Source: Neocallimastix lanati (nom. inval.) (lineage: Eukaryota; Neocallimastigomycota; Neocallimastigomycetes; Neocallimastigales; Neocallimastigaceae). Taken from it: a stretch of DNA of 64,000 bases. The position numbers and the translations under genes are program-made. Positions 12,712 to 23,494 of this stretch are shown piece by piece. Numbering within the stretch: the stretch's first letter is position 1; every line of letters begins with the position of its first letter. The notes under the pieces are model-generated. The model searched no databases. It was not told where the DNA came from and saw only the letters and a program-made list of their open reading frames with translations. The DNA lies in NCBI GenBank assembly GCA_016946835.1, contig JACVTC010000114.1:25001-89000 (forward strand). Direction: 5' to 3'.

Positions 12712-15700
12712 TTGAATCCTAAATTAAGAACAGAATTGTCTAAATCTCTTAAGCTAACAACGATGACTACAATTAATGAAGCCATTTATAACGAAGAAGA
12801 TATATTATCAACTATTAAACAAGATAAAATAGTAAAAACTCATGGAAAAGTTGAAGGAGTTGATACAATTATATACTTAGATTCATGTTCTAGCATTAAC
12901 TTAATTACTAAAAGTTTTCTAATAAGAAATAACATAAATATAAGTCCTTTATCACAGATAAATGAAACTTTTCTTCAAGCATTCAATAATGAAACCATAG
13001 TCTCCAAACTTTTCGAGATTGAAATAACCATAGGAGATATTACTCTTAAAGAAATTTTCAGACTCATTGAAAAAGATGATAAATTTAATGTATTAATTGG
13101 TGTTGATACCTTGAGACATATGAAATTGATTATCGATTTTACAGACAATAATTTATATCAAAAATTAGACGATATTAAAAAAATTGGAAGTATTGAAAAT
13201 GTTTCTACCCTTCATTACGAGGAATTTAATAACAATTTTAATGATCTAAATTCCAACGATAATGTAAATGAAATAAATTATTTGAAAGGAAATAATAGTA
13301 ATGAATTATATTGTGATAATAAAAACAATGATTTAAACAAAAATAATGGTTTAAATAAAAATAAGAATTCGAATAAAAATAAGAATTTGAATAAAAGTAA
13401 TAATTTCAATAAAGAAAATGGTTTAAATAATGGCTTAAATAAAAATGAGAATTTCAATAAAAATATTAAACCGAATAACAATAAAAATTCTCTTAATTTA
13501 AATGAAGATATTGATTTAGATAAAAATAAAAATTTAACTAATAATAATAATAATATTGACTTAAATGAAAATTTTGACTTTAATATAAATATAAACATAA
13601 ATAGAAATGATGATTTTATTGATATAAATAAAAATAATGTAATAAATTCGAAAAATGAAAATTTCTTAAATAATAATTATATTGAAAATGATGAAGCAGC
13701 TATAGAATATCTTTTATGTACCCAAGATCAATACGAGAAGATCTTTATTAATGATAATAAGAATAAATCTAAGGAAGAATTAATAGAAGAAATCATTGAG
13801 GGAACAGATGAAGACAAAAGACAAGCCCTTAAACAATTATTAGAAAACAACGAAGAATTACTAGCTATCAGCACTGATGATTTGGGAAAATCGAAACTAT
13901 TAGCTCATGAAATTAAGTTAAATCCAAATCAAAAACCTATTAAGCAGAGAAAATATAGAATTGCTGACAAAAAGAAAATGGAGATCTTAAGAGAAGAAAT
14001 TCAAAAACTCCGAGATAATGGACTCATCGAGCCTTCTCAATCTTCTTGGTCTTTTCCAGTTGTTCTTGTACCTAAAAATAATGGTACATGGAGAATATGC
14101 GTTGACTATCGGAAGCTCAATGATATCACAGAGAAGGATGCCTACCCATTACCATATATTGAAGAAATATTATACTCAGTAGGTAATGATGTAAAATTTC
14201 TGTCTACGCTTGATCTATTTTCCGGATTCCACCAGATTCCAATGAAAAAGGAAGATAAGGATAAAACATGTTTTACTACCATTTATGGAAATTATAATTT
14301 TAAAGTAATGCCATTCGGATTATGTAATGCTCCCGCTACTTTCCAAAGGGAGATGAATAGAATATTTTTACCTTTAATAGGAAAATGTATGTTTGTCTAC
14401 ATGGACGATTTAGTAATCTTTTCATGCAGCTTGGAAGAACACTTAAAGAATCTCCAAGATATTTTCAATATTATCAAAGAAAATGGTCTTAAAGTTAATC
14501 TCTCAAAATGTCACTTTTTGAAAAAAGAAGTTCAAGTCTTAGGTCATCTTCTAACTACTGAAGGCATTAAAACAGTACAGAAGAAAGTTGATTCAATTAA
14601 AATTATGAAATCACCAACTAATTTAACTCAATTACGTTCTTTTTTGGGTGCCGTGGGGTATTACAGAAAGTTTATTAAAAATTATTCAAGCATTGCTCAA
14701 CCATTATATAAATTACAGAAGAAAAATACAAAATTTCAATGGACCCAGACAGAAGAAAATGCTTTCCGTGAACTAAAAGAAAAATTAGTAAAAGCTCCAA
14801 TACTTAGTTTTCCAAATTTCGATAAACAATTTATAATAAGAACAGATGCATCATATGACGGGTTGGGTGGTGTATTAATCCAAAAAGATAATGAAGGAGT
14901 TGAACACCCTATATTTTATGTTAGTCGTACATTAAAGAAAAATGAATTAAATTATAGGGTAACAGATATTGAAGGATCTGCTGCTTCTATTGTACAAAAA
15001 AAATTTAAATCATACCTTAATAGTAATAATTTTAAAACAATTCTTTTTACCGATCATAAACCCCTAGTCGGATTATTTAACAATAACAAAGAACCGAATA
15101 ATGCTAGACAAATGAGATGGGTTGTTACCTTGAGCATGCTAAATGTCATTGTCAAATATGAACCTGGAAAGAAAAATGTGGTCGCCGATGCTCTTTCACG
15201 ATTACCATTAAATAAAGAAGAAAATCAAAAAATTCTAATTACGAATTCCATTAATACAAATAATAATGAAATAAACTTAAGCAAATCAATTAAAGAATTC
15301 CTTAAAAGAAAAATTGTAACTATTGATGATGTAAAATATTACAAAGAAAACAATAAATTAAGGAAAGTTATTGACGATAAAGAAGAAAAAATTGAACTAT
15401 TATTATCCGCACATAACGTAGGACATGAAGGTTTTCATAAAACCTATAATAGATTGAAGAAGAATTACTATTGGGAAAATATGAGCAAAGATGTGGAAAT
15501 TATAGTTAAAACATGTCATCAATGCCAGTTGAATAGACCTCAACCAGCTAATATAGGAACTGAAAATCATGCTACTACACCAGAATCCCCTTTTCGTCGA
15601 GTTGGTCTAGATTTTATTGGTCCCCTCCCTGAAACCAAATCAGAAAACAAATATATTATAGTACTTGTTGATTATTTCACTAAGTGGGTGGAAGCTGAAC

Positions 15701-16455
15701 CACTCATAACTATTGAATCAAATGATGTAATAAAATTTTTAACAAGAGTATTTTCACGTCATGGTATTCCGGAAGTATTAATTACCGATAATGGACCTCA
15801 ATTTACTTCAGACACAACGAAAGGATTCTTAGATTTATATGGTGTTTATGTACATTACACAAGCACCTATCACCCTGAAAGTAATGGCCAAGTTGAAAAC
15901 CGAAATCGCGAAATTGGAAAATATTTAAGGTTATTGGGAAACAATCAGAAGGATTGGGATGAAATTCTACCAAGTGCACTTTGGGCCCTTAGAACATGCA
16001 AAAGTGAAGTTACTAAATTCAGTAGTTTCGAACTTCTTTATGGTAGAACCGATCTTCAACCTTTCGAGTTATCGTTAGATATAAATGATAGACATATTCA
16101 TGAAACAACAGAAGAATATTTAATTAGGAAATTTACTACTCATTGGAGATGGATTTTAGAAGCTACTAATAATATTAATAATGCTAATAAATTATGGGAA
16201 AATAGACGAAGACAAAAAGATTCAATGAAATCTACTTTTGAAAAAGGAGATTTAGTTTTAATCCGTAATTTTTCACGCAAAAAACTCGATCCTTATTATA
16301 TTGGACCTATGAAAATTGTCAAGATGGAATTTAATACAGCAATATTATGTGACCCACTTACTGGTGAAATTGCTGATAGAAATGTCCATAAGAAAAACCT
16401 AATTCATTATTATACATGGCACAATGAGGCTTCAAGGGACGAAGTCTATAGTTAA
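12712..16455 (+). CDS. Ty3 element Pol (protease, RT, RNase H, integrase)
   Basis: A long open frame with the full Ty3/gypsy order. It starts with a retropepsin-like segment (IIYLDSCSSINLI, about residues 57-69) and then an Asn/Lys-rich spacer (about 190-330). Reverse transcriptase follows (LDLFSGFHQIPM, FGLCNAPATFQREM, catalytic FVYMDDLVIF), then RNase H (IIRTDASYDGLGG, FTDHKPLVGL). Integrase comes last, with an HHCC zinc domain (HNVGHEGFH ... CHQCQLNR) and a DDE core (GLDFIGPLP, ITDNGPQFTS, SNGQVENRNREIGKYL). A C-terminal segment contains 'LDPYYIGPMKIVK'. The frame stops just before the polypurine tract. This order, RT-RNase H before integrase, defines the Ty3 lineage. Confidence 0.93.
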   Translation: MNPKLRTELSKSLKLTTMTTINEAIYNEEDILSTIKQDKIVKTHGKVEGVDTIIYLDSCSSINLITKSFLIRNNINISPLSQINETFLQAFNNETIVSKLFEIEITIGDITLKEIFRLIEKDDKFNVLIGVDTLRHMKLIIDFTDNNLYQKLDDIKKIGSIENVSTLHYEEFNNNFNDLNSNDNVNEINYLKGNNSNELYCDNKNNDLNKNNGLNKNKNSNKNKNLNKSNNFNKENGLNNGLNKNENFNKNIKPNNNKNSLNLNEDIDLDKNKNLTNNNNNIDLNENFDFNINININRNDDFIDINKNNVINSKNENFLNNNYIENDEAAIEYLLCTQDQYEKIFINDNKNKSKEELIEEIIEGTDEDKRQALKQLLENNEELLAISTDDLGKSKLLAHEIKLNPNQKPIKQRKYRIADKKKMEILREEIQKLRDNGLIEPSQSSWSFPVVLVPKNNGTWRICVDYRKLNDITEKDAYPLPYIEEILYSVGNDVKFLSTLDLFSGFHQIPMKKEDKDKTCFTTIYGNYNFKVMPFGLCNAPATFQREMNRIFLPLIGKCMFVYMDDLVIFSCSLEEHLKNLQDIFNIIKENGLKVNLSKCHFLKKEVQVLGHLLTTEGIKTVQKKVDSIKIMKSPTNLTQLRSFLGAVGYYRKFIKNYSSIAQPLYKLQKKNTKFQWTQTEENAFRELKEKLVKAPILSFPNFDKQFIIRTDASYDGLGGVLIQKDNEGVEHPIFYVSRTLKKNELNYRVTDIEGSAASIVQKKFKSYLNSNNFKTILFTDHKPLVGLFNNNKEPNNARQMRWVVTLSMLNVIVKYEPGKKNVVADALSRLPLNKEENQKILITNSINTNNNEINLSKSIKEFLKRKIVTIDDVKYYKENNKLRKVIDDKEEKIELLLSAHNVGHEGFHKTYNRLKKNYYWENMSKDVEIIVKTCHQCQLNRPQPANIGTENHATTPESPFRRVGLDFIGPLPETKSENKYIIVLVDYFTKWVEAEPLITIESNDVIKFLTRVFSRHGIPEVLITDNGPQFTSDTTKGFLDLYGVYVHYTSTYHPESNGQVENRNREIGKYLRLLGNNQKDWDEILPSALWALRTCKSEVTKFSSFELLYGRTDLQPFELSLDINDRHIHETTEEYLIRKFTTHWRWILEATNNINNANKLWENRRRQKDSMKSTFEKGDLVLIRNFSRKKLDPYYIGPMKIVKMEFNTAILCDPLTGEIADRNVHKKNLIHYYTWHNEASRDEVYS

Positions 16456-16467
16456 GCGGGGAGATTC
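16455..16467 (+). other. Polypurine tract before the 3' LTR
   Basis: The purine-rich 'gcggggaga' directly precedes the 3' LTR start, the usual place for plus-strand priming in LTR retrotransposons. Confidence 0.65.
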
Positions 16468-17173
16468 TGATCCGAAACTAGCTTATTTACTTCAAATAAG
16501 CATACATAAAAATGATAAAAAAGAAAAAAATATAAAATGTTTATAATAATGAAATTATTTAAAATTAAAATAGTTATAATAAAAAAAAAAATTTATTTAT
16601 AATAAAATTATTTATAATAAAAATAATTATCTATAAATTGTTTTTAATAAAATAAATACAGAAATATTTAATTCTGTATAAAATTAAATCGATTGACAAT
16701 ACTAACTATTATTTTTATTGTTTTCTCTAAAATAGATTATTATTTTCTGTATTCTTTTTACAATAATAAACTTTATGAGAATATAATATTAATAATTTAC
16801 AAGAATATTAAATTATATATTAATTGATAAATTAAAACATTATTAGAATAGATAGTTAAAATTTTAAATATAAATAAATCATTAATAATTATACAACTAT
16901 ATTTTAAAATAGATACTTTAGAATAGGTTAATTTTAAAATATATTAATATTAAAATAACATTCATAATAGAATAATATAAATAAATGTATATGTTAATGT
17001 TCAATTCAAGATTCATGTAAAAAAAACTATAAAAGGAAGAAATTTTCTTTCTTTTGAAAAAGGACAATAAAATAAAATAAAAATTTATAAAATATTTTTA
17101 AACTAATAAAAATTTATTTATAATATTTAATATTGTGTTTTTAAAATATTGTGTGTGATCTGTGCCTATATCA
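16468..17173 (+). repeat. 3' LTR of the Ty3 element
   Basis: A 706-bp direct copy of the LTR at 9,198-9,902, with the same TG...CA ends and the same TATA motif (17,027-17,036). Differences from the 5' LTR are few. Confidence 0.9.
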
Positions 17174-18015
17174 TGTTTGGTAAAGAACGAATATATAATG
17201 GATTATTAATTAGAATTTCAACTTACTTTAGAATCCATTATATTATTCTTTACTTAATATTACTTTACTATATTTTCTATACTAAAATATTTTCTAAATA
17301 TATTTTTTTTTTATATTTTTATTAAAAGTTTCTAAAATATTATCAATAATTCTATATTTTTATTATTAATATAAATATCTATAATTTAACCTTAAATTTT
17401 ATTATTTTATTAAAGTGTTTATTATCAATATTAATATTTTATTTTTATTTTCAAATATATTATTATATTATTATTATATTGTATCAATATTAAACTTGTA
17501 TTCTTTTTAGTATTTTATTTTATTTTTAAATTGATTATTTAATATTTTTATTCCCCACAAATAAAATCAAATCTTAATTGATTAATAATAAATATTAAAT
17601 ATATTATAGTTTTTAAATTTATTTTATATAAAATATAAGAATATTATATTAACATTCTTGATTACAATAACTTTATTTTTCTGTAAAATCTTTTTAAATT
17701 TTGTTTGTTACTTTTCGTATATATTAAATAATTTAGTTTTAGTATATGAAAAATAATATAAAATTATATAAACAAAATTTATTAAAATAAAAATACTTAT
17801 GAATTGGTTAATTTAAATTAATATAAAATTTTAAGAAATTAGTAATAGTAAATATTTTTTTTTTTTTATGATAATAAAATGTAGAAAGGCTTTACATATT
17901 TATTTTTTTTCAAAAAGTATAAATAAGTGAAGTTTTTCAATAATTAAAATGTAAACAGAAAAATATTAAAAATAAATAATTAAATAAAAATTCTAATAAA
18001 ACCCGAAACATAGCA
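17174..18015. repeat. Putative LTR abutting the Ty3 3' LTR
   Basis: An 842-bp noncoding segment starting TGTTTGGTAAAG and ending CATAGCA, lying exactly between two other TG...CA units. Near its start is an inverted repeat, 'atataatggatt' ... 'aatccattatat' (about 17,194-17,245). It is probably a solo LTR of another family. No target duplication is visible. Confidence 0.45.
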
Positions 18016-18990
18016 TGTTGATAAATAACAAAATTATTAAATTAAAATAAATAATAAAGAACAAATTCTTGTCTAACTTAACCCAAAAATTAATCCATTC
18101 TAAAAAAAATTAAATCTATATTTAAGAAAAATTAATTAAATAAAAATAATTAAAATAAAATATTAATAAATTAATTAATCATTAATAATTTTAATTAAAA
18201 ACTAAAATAAATTAATAAATAATATTTTTCTAAAACTACAAATAAACAAAATAATAAACAAATTTAATAAATTATAAATAACAAATAAACAAACTTATAA
18301 ACATCTCAAAATTAAAATTAAATAGTTAAATAATTTTTAAGTTACTTTTATTTAAAATAATGATTATTTTATTTATTTTATAACTCAACTTTTATAAACA
18401 AATTGTAATTAAAATAACATTTTAAAACTCATCTTTATTAATATTTTAATTGTAAATATTGTTTAATTTAATAATAAATTATTCTTTATTTCTCTTTTAT
18501 TAATTTTACTATTTTTAATGTAAATAGTTTAAAATCAAAGAAAAATATAAAAACATGTAAATATTTCTTATAAATTATTCTTTATTATTAATTAGTTAAT
18601 AAATTATTATAGATATTTTATTAGTTTTAATAATCAAAAAGTGTGATTATTAATTATTTAATAAATTATTATATATATTTTATTAGTTATTAATAATCAA
18701 TTTTATTATTAAAATTTAAAATAAATTAGTATAAATAATAAATATTTCATTTTATTATTTTATTAGTTTTAACAATTATTTTATTAATTTAAACAAAATT
18801 AATTATTAAATAAATAAAGATTAATATTAAAATAAAAATAAATTTTTTTTAATAAAACATTTTTGTGTTTAATAATAAAACATATTTATTCTTTTTTAAA
18901 TTTCTTAAATCTATTTTATTCAGTATTTATCCTCGTATTCACTTCTACAAAATTTAATTTTTGTAGATTAAGAATATTAGGTATAAATCA
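18016..18990. repeat. LTR-like repeat, copy 2
   Basis: A 975-bp direct copy of the repeat at 6,902-7,840, here with both ends present (TGTTGATAAA ... TATAAATCA). No internal coding region is attached, so it is probably a solo LTR. Confidence 0.7.
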
Positions 18991-20062
18991 TTGTTGTTAA
19001 GGAATGAACAAATAATGTTAATTTTATTATTTTTCATAAAAATAATGTTAAGATTTTGATATAATTTATAATTTAAATTTAAATAAAATAATATGTTCTA
19101 TTAAAAAATATTCACTAAGTCGATATGTCTATATAGTAATATACTATATAGATATATAATAATAATAATAAATATTTAAATGTTTAGTTTAATAAAAATT
19201 TATTTATAATAAACTTTGGTAATTAGAATTATCAAATTAATTTGATTTTAAATTTATTTATTTTATTTAATAATAAAATATCTATAATATATTACTATTA
19301 AGGTAATTTTACAATAACCTTACAAAGAACATAAAAGATAGATTTTTACATCTTTCTTTTATACTTTGTAAGTTACGTAATAATAATATTTAATTATATA
19401 AGATAGTAATAATGTAGTAATATAAATAATAATAAAATATAAGGATAAATTTAATTATATAATTAATTTGAATAATTGAATTTAATATAGATATGTTGTA
19501 AACATATATAAAAACATAATATAAATTGATATAAAACAAATATGTGTAGTAACATATTTGTATATTTAATAATAATTATTAAATATTAAATTTATATCTT
19601 TTTGATAATAATTATTTTATTTTATTTTATTTCAATATGTATTATTATAATTATAATAATTATAATACTTTAATTCATATAAAATTTATATAGTTCTATA
19701 TATTAGAATAATTAATATATTACCTATTTCATATAAATTAAATTATTTATATTAGAAATAGAGAACTCTCTTGTAAAATTTTAGGAATTAGAATTATTAT
19801 TTTAATTGTACGAATATTATAATATTATTAATAAAATTTACTAAACTACCATAATTTTAAAAACCCACTGCTTATAAATTATTGCACATAAAAGTCCCGC
19901 ATATCAAAATAAAATACACGTGACGTCAAATGTATCATTGAAATTAATTATATAAACCTTATTTATTAATATTCTCAGAATTATTAGGCCTAAGATAACC
20001 CTTTAAATATTAAACAAGAATTTATATTAATTATTAATTATTTAAATATATATATTATTTAT
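18991..20062. repeat. Noncoding stretch with a dispersed LTR-like repeat
   Basis: No gene is seen. About 19,030-19,430 closely matches about 28,125-28,540. Shared landmarks are 'aatgttaagattttgatat', 'ggtaattttacaataacc' and 'acataaaagatagattttta'. Two copies at unrelated places suggest a solo LTR or similar dispersed element. The rest, to the MULE end at 20,063, is A+T-rich and featureless. Confidence 0.6.
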
Positions 20063-20706
20063 GGGGAAGTTGCATTACGCCAATTTTCACGTGATATATA
20101 TATAAATATGTGGCTTTATTTATTTTGCGCTACATAATATTACTTTATTATACTATTTTGTTACTTCAATTTTTAAATTAATTATTAAGTGAATAATTAA
20201 ATAAATCATATAATGGTTAGATTTTATGATTTTAATTCTTTTATTTAAATGTTATTAAAAATATAAATGTTATTAATAATAATTCTTTTATTTAAATGTT
20301 ATTAAAAATATAAATATTATTAATTATTTTACTTAAATGTTATTAATAAAAAAAACACATAAAAATATAAATGTTATTAATAATAATTCTTTTACTTAAA
20401 TGTTATTAAAAATATAAAACTAATAATAATAATTTTTTTATTTAAATTTTATTAATAAAAAAATTATATAAAATTACCAATGTTATTAAAAATATAAATT
20501 TTATTAATAATAATTCTTTTTTTTAAAAATTATTAAACGAAATAATAATTATAATGATAAAACTATAAATTATACATTGTATTTGAATATTTATTAAAAC
20601 TGTATAAAATTTAATATGCTTTATAAATTAAATTATTGAATGACAGAATTCTGATTATTTCATTTGGTCATTCCTCATTTCTTAATTATTTATTATAAAG
20701 TAATAT

Positions 20707-22131
20707 TTATATTATATTATTTAAATTATTTAAATAATCAAACCACAAATTAATAATATTATTTCTATCACATTTAGCATCAATTAACTTGGCTTCAATA
20801 CTTTTGAAGCGTTCAATTAAGACACTGATTTCATTAGCTTTATTTATTGCTCTTTTTTTTATTTTCCAAATTCCTCTTATTTTTCTTTGATAATCATAAT
20901 ATGATAAATGTTCAAGTTCATTTAATTTATCTATTAATTCATAAAAAGATGGTTTTGTTGGAAATAAATTATTTAAATAATTATTGAGTGATTCTGAGGC
21001 ATTGTTTGTTATATGTTCTATATTATTATAATAATTCCAAATTTTCATATCATAATCAATTAAATATGTTTTATAAAAATATTCTAAAAATTTTAAAAAT
21101 TGACAATAATTATTTTTAATGGATTTAATTTTAATTATAACATAAATATCAAATATATATTCAGGATTTATAAATGGTAAATTTGAAATAGCTTTATAAT
21201 AAATAAATATATTATTATTATTTTTTACTTCATTATAGCATAATTTATTTTTTTTAATTTCTAGTGATTTTTTATAATGCCAAATGCAATATTTAATATT
21301 TGTATTAGGAAATATTGTTTTTGCTGCTTTAGATATGGCCCTTTCAAAATCACAATGCAAATTTTTTGGTTCAATTCTAATATTATTGTTACATGTATTA
21401 GCATTTTTTTTCAATTTTTCAAATAACATTTTATATGTTTCTTGTTCTTTATTTTTTAATATTGCAAAAGAAGTAGTGTAAAAACTATCTAATTCTTTAG
21501 CATAAGTTCTTGTAATAAATACTTGATAACTAAATTTAGGGGCAATAAAAAATGTACCATCAACAAATATATCATCATTATATTCCCTAAATAATTTTGC
21601 TTGAAAAGGGGATTGAAAAATTATTAAATTAGAATTTTTGAATATCATAAAATTTTCACCTCGCTTTGTTTTATAATATTCAGATTCACTTGGAATTTCA
21701 GCAAATGTTGTTACATTGGATGGTAGTTTTTTTGTTAAATTTCTTGATATTTGGGATTTAATTGAATTATATTCTGGACATATAAGTCCCATTTCTTTAG
21801 AAATTTTATTATATAGGGGTTTTATTTTTATACCAAAAGGAATTGAACTTTTTTCAATTCCATCTTTAATTTTATGGTTCATTATAGATAGGGATACATC
21901 GTATTCATTTTCAGGATGATTATGTGAACTATTATACTTTAAAATTTCTTTCTTATCATTTAAAATAATAAAAGATTTACATTTATTTATTTTTTTATAT
22001 TCTGTACATTTATACACTTTGGAATTATCTTTTCTTTTATATGAAAAATTAAATTTATATTTTTTATTAATAATAATTTGTTCTTTTCCTTTGTTGGATT
22101 CACTTATATCAATAATTAAATTTTCTTCCAT
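20707..22131 (-). CDS. MULE transposase with FLYWCH-like zinc finger
   Basis: A 474-residue transposase expected to excise and insert the element in the nucleus. The N-terminus holds a FLYWCH/WRKY-GCM1-type zinc finger with candidate ligands C42, C51, H70 and H72 (motif SSHNHPEN), presumably binding the element ends. The DDE core of the MULE family is visible: D191 in IFVDGTF, D261 in LHCDFERA, a CxxH (C282-H285, CIWHY) and E380 in NNASESLNNYL. The frame is uninterrupted, so this is the only candidate autonomous copy in the window. The ATG at 22,131 was chosen because homologous starts (MEKNLEIEIS at 29,471, MEELKIDFS at 51,999) align with it. It is bounded by A+T-rich arms with no other gene. 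Confidence 0.92.
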   Translation of the reverse strand: MEENLIIDISESNKGKEQIIINKKYKFNFSYKRKDNSKVYKCTEYKKINKCKSFIILNDKKEILKYNSSHNHPENEYDVSLSIMNHKIKDGIEKSSIPFGIKIKPLYNKISKEMGLICPEYNSIKSQISRNLTKKLPSNVTTFAEIPSESEYYKTKRGENFMIFKNSNLIIFQSPFQAKLFREYNDDIFVDGTFFIAPKFSYQVFITRTYAKELDSFYTTSFAILKNKEQETYKMLFEKLKKNANTCNNNIRIEPKNLHCDFERAISKAAKTIFPNTNIKYCIWHYKKSLEIKKNKLCYNEVKNNNNIFIYYKAISNLPFINPEYIFDIYVIIKIKSIKNNYCQFLKFLEYFYKTYLIDYDMKIWNYYNNIEHITNNASESLNNYLNNLFPTKPSFYELIDKLNELEHLSYYDYQRKIRGIWKIKKRAINKANEISVLIERFKSIEAKLIDAKCDRNNIINLWFDYLNNLNNII

Positions 22132-22675
22132 TTCTATATTTTTATAAATATCTTTTAATTATATAATTATAATTATTATATTAATTATCCAATATTATTC
22201 TTAATATTAATTTTGAAAAATTAGTTTTTTCAATTATTTGTAAAATAAATAAATAAATAAATAAAGAATGTAATAATATAAGTACAAGTATATAAAATAA
22301 AATAAATATTAAATGTAATATTATAAAAGTACAAGTATATATAATAAAATAAATATTTATTATTTTTTTTTATTAAAGAATATTAAAGACAATTTATTTT
22401 TAAAAATAAAATGTTTTATTTAATTATATATGTTAGAAAGCAAAAAATCATTTATATTTAATGAAATTATTAACTACCAATAATATTAAACTACATCATT
22501 AATTGAATATAATAAAAATGTAAAAAATTTTCATTTCGAAAGCATTAATCTTTAATATTCTTTAATAAAAATTAATAATAGATATTTATTTTATTTTATT
22601 TTATTTTATTTTATATTAGATACTTATTTTATTTTATTCAATCTGTACTTTATTTTTAATATTCTACTATTTATT

Positions 22676-22870
22676 TTATTTTATTTTATTTTATTTTATT
22701 TTATTTTATTTTATTTTATTTTATTTTATTTTATTTTATTTTATTTTATTTTATTCAATTTGTACTTTCTTATTTAATATTCTACTTTTTATTTTATTTT
22801 ATTTTATTTTATTCAATCTGTACTTTATACTAATATTCTACTATTTATTTTATTTTATTCAATCTGTAAT
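22676..22870. repeat. TTTTA pentanucleotide array inside the MULE arm
   Basis: Perfect TTTTA repeats at about 22,676-22,756 are followed by degenerate units separated by 'caatctgtacttta'-type spacers. The related MULE copy near 60,480-60,620 carries the same array, inverted. Confidence 0.85.
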
Positions 22871-23092
22871 TTATATTCACATTCTACTATTTATTTTATT
22901 TAATTTTATATATTTTTATTTTTATATTCTTTATTTATTTATCTATTTATTTATTAATTTATACATTTATTTATTTTAAAATTAATTGTATTATAATTTT
23001 TTATGGTGTTAACAAAAAATTTTACAAGCCATTAAAAATAAATGGCGTATTGAAAATTTGTATTTTAAAAATTGGCGAAATGAACCACATTC

Positions 23093-23494
23093 AAAATGTA
23101 CTAACCATTTATGAATTAGAAAATAATGGTCTTTAAAATAAATAAATAAAGTAAACAAATAAATAAATAAAACTATATTTTTAAATAAAAACTAAAGTGT
23201 AATTAACATAATTGAATAATATATACAATTATTAATAATTAATTTTGAAATTTAAATTGGAAATGTAATTTTAGAATTTAATCTTGAAATTTTGAAATTT
23301 CAATTTCGAAAATTTAAAAATAAAATAAAATTAATTATGAAATATATACATAAGTTAAATGTCTTATTAGCATAAATATGAATAATATTTTGCTATTTTA
23401 ACTATAAATATTAAAATGAATTGCTGAAATTTAAATTCAAAATTTTGAAATTTATTATTATTTATTATATTTTTGTATTTATAATTGATTTTAC
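23093..23494. other. A+T-rich spacer, nothing recognised
   Basis: The spacer between the MULE M1 end and the Ty3 integrase remnant holds only short AAAT/TTGAAA-type simple sequence. No frame or RNA structure is supported. Confidence 0.5.

Larger units (their letters stand above)
9198..17173 (+). mobile_element. Young Ty3/gypsy LTR retrotransposon, nearly whole
   Basis: An element of about 7.98 kb bounded by two LTRs of about 705 bp, both TGATCC...ATATCA. By eye the LTRs differ by about seven or eight substitutions and a few small indels, so the insertion is young. In order: 5' LTR, primer-binding-site-like stretch, A/T-rich leader with a long poly(A) run, gag (10,644-11,891), an asparagine-rich segment (12,103-12,648), pol (12,712-16,455), a purine-rich tract and the 3' LTR. 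It looks close to whole, with at most a break or two between gag and pol. No matching target-site duplication is seen: 'agaga' lies on the left and 'tgttt' on the right. Confidence 0.92.
20063..23092 (-). mobile_element. MULE DNA transposon, copy M1 (best copy)
   Basis: A Mutator-like element of about 3.0 kb bounded by short imperfect inverted ends: 'TTGCATTACGCCAATTTT' near 20,070 and, inverted, 'aaattggcgaaatgaacc' near 23,069. Its transposase is on the minus strand (20,707-22,131). The arm upstream of the transposase (22,140-23,092) is noncoding and carries a TTTTA pentanucleotide array. Bases 59,058-61,090 are a rearranged copy of the same element, and three more decayed copies share the 'GCATTTCGCC' end motif. 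A 9-bp target duplication, usual for MULEs, was not found by eye. Confidence 0.85.
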
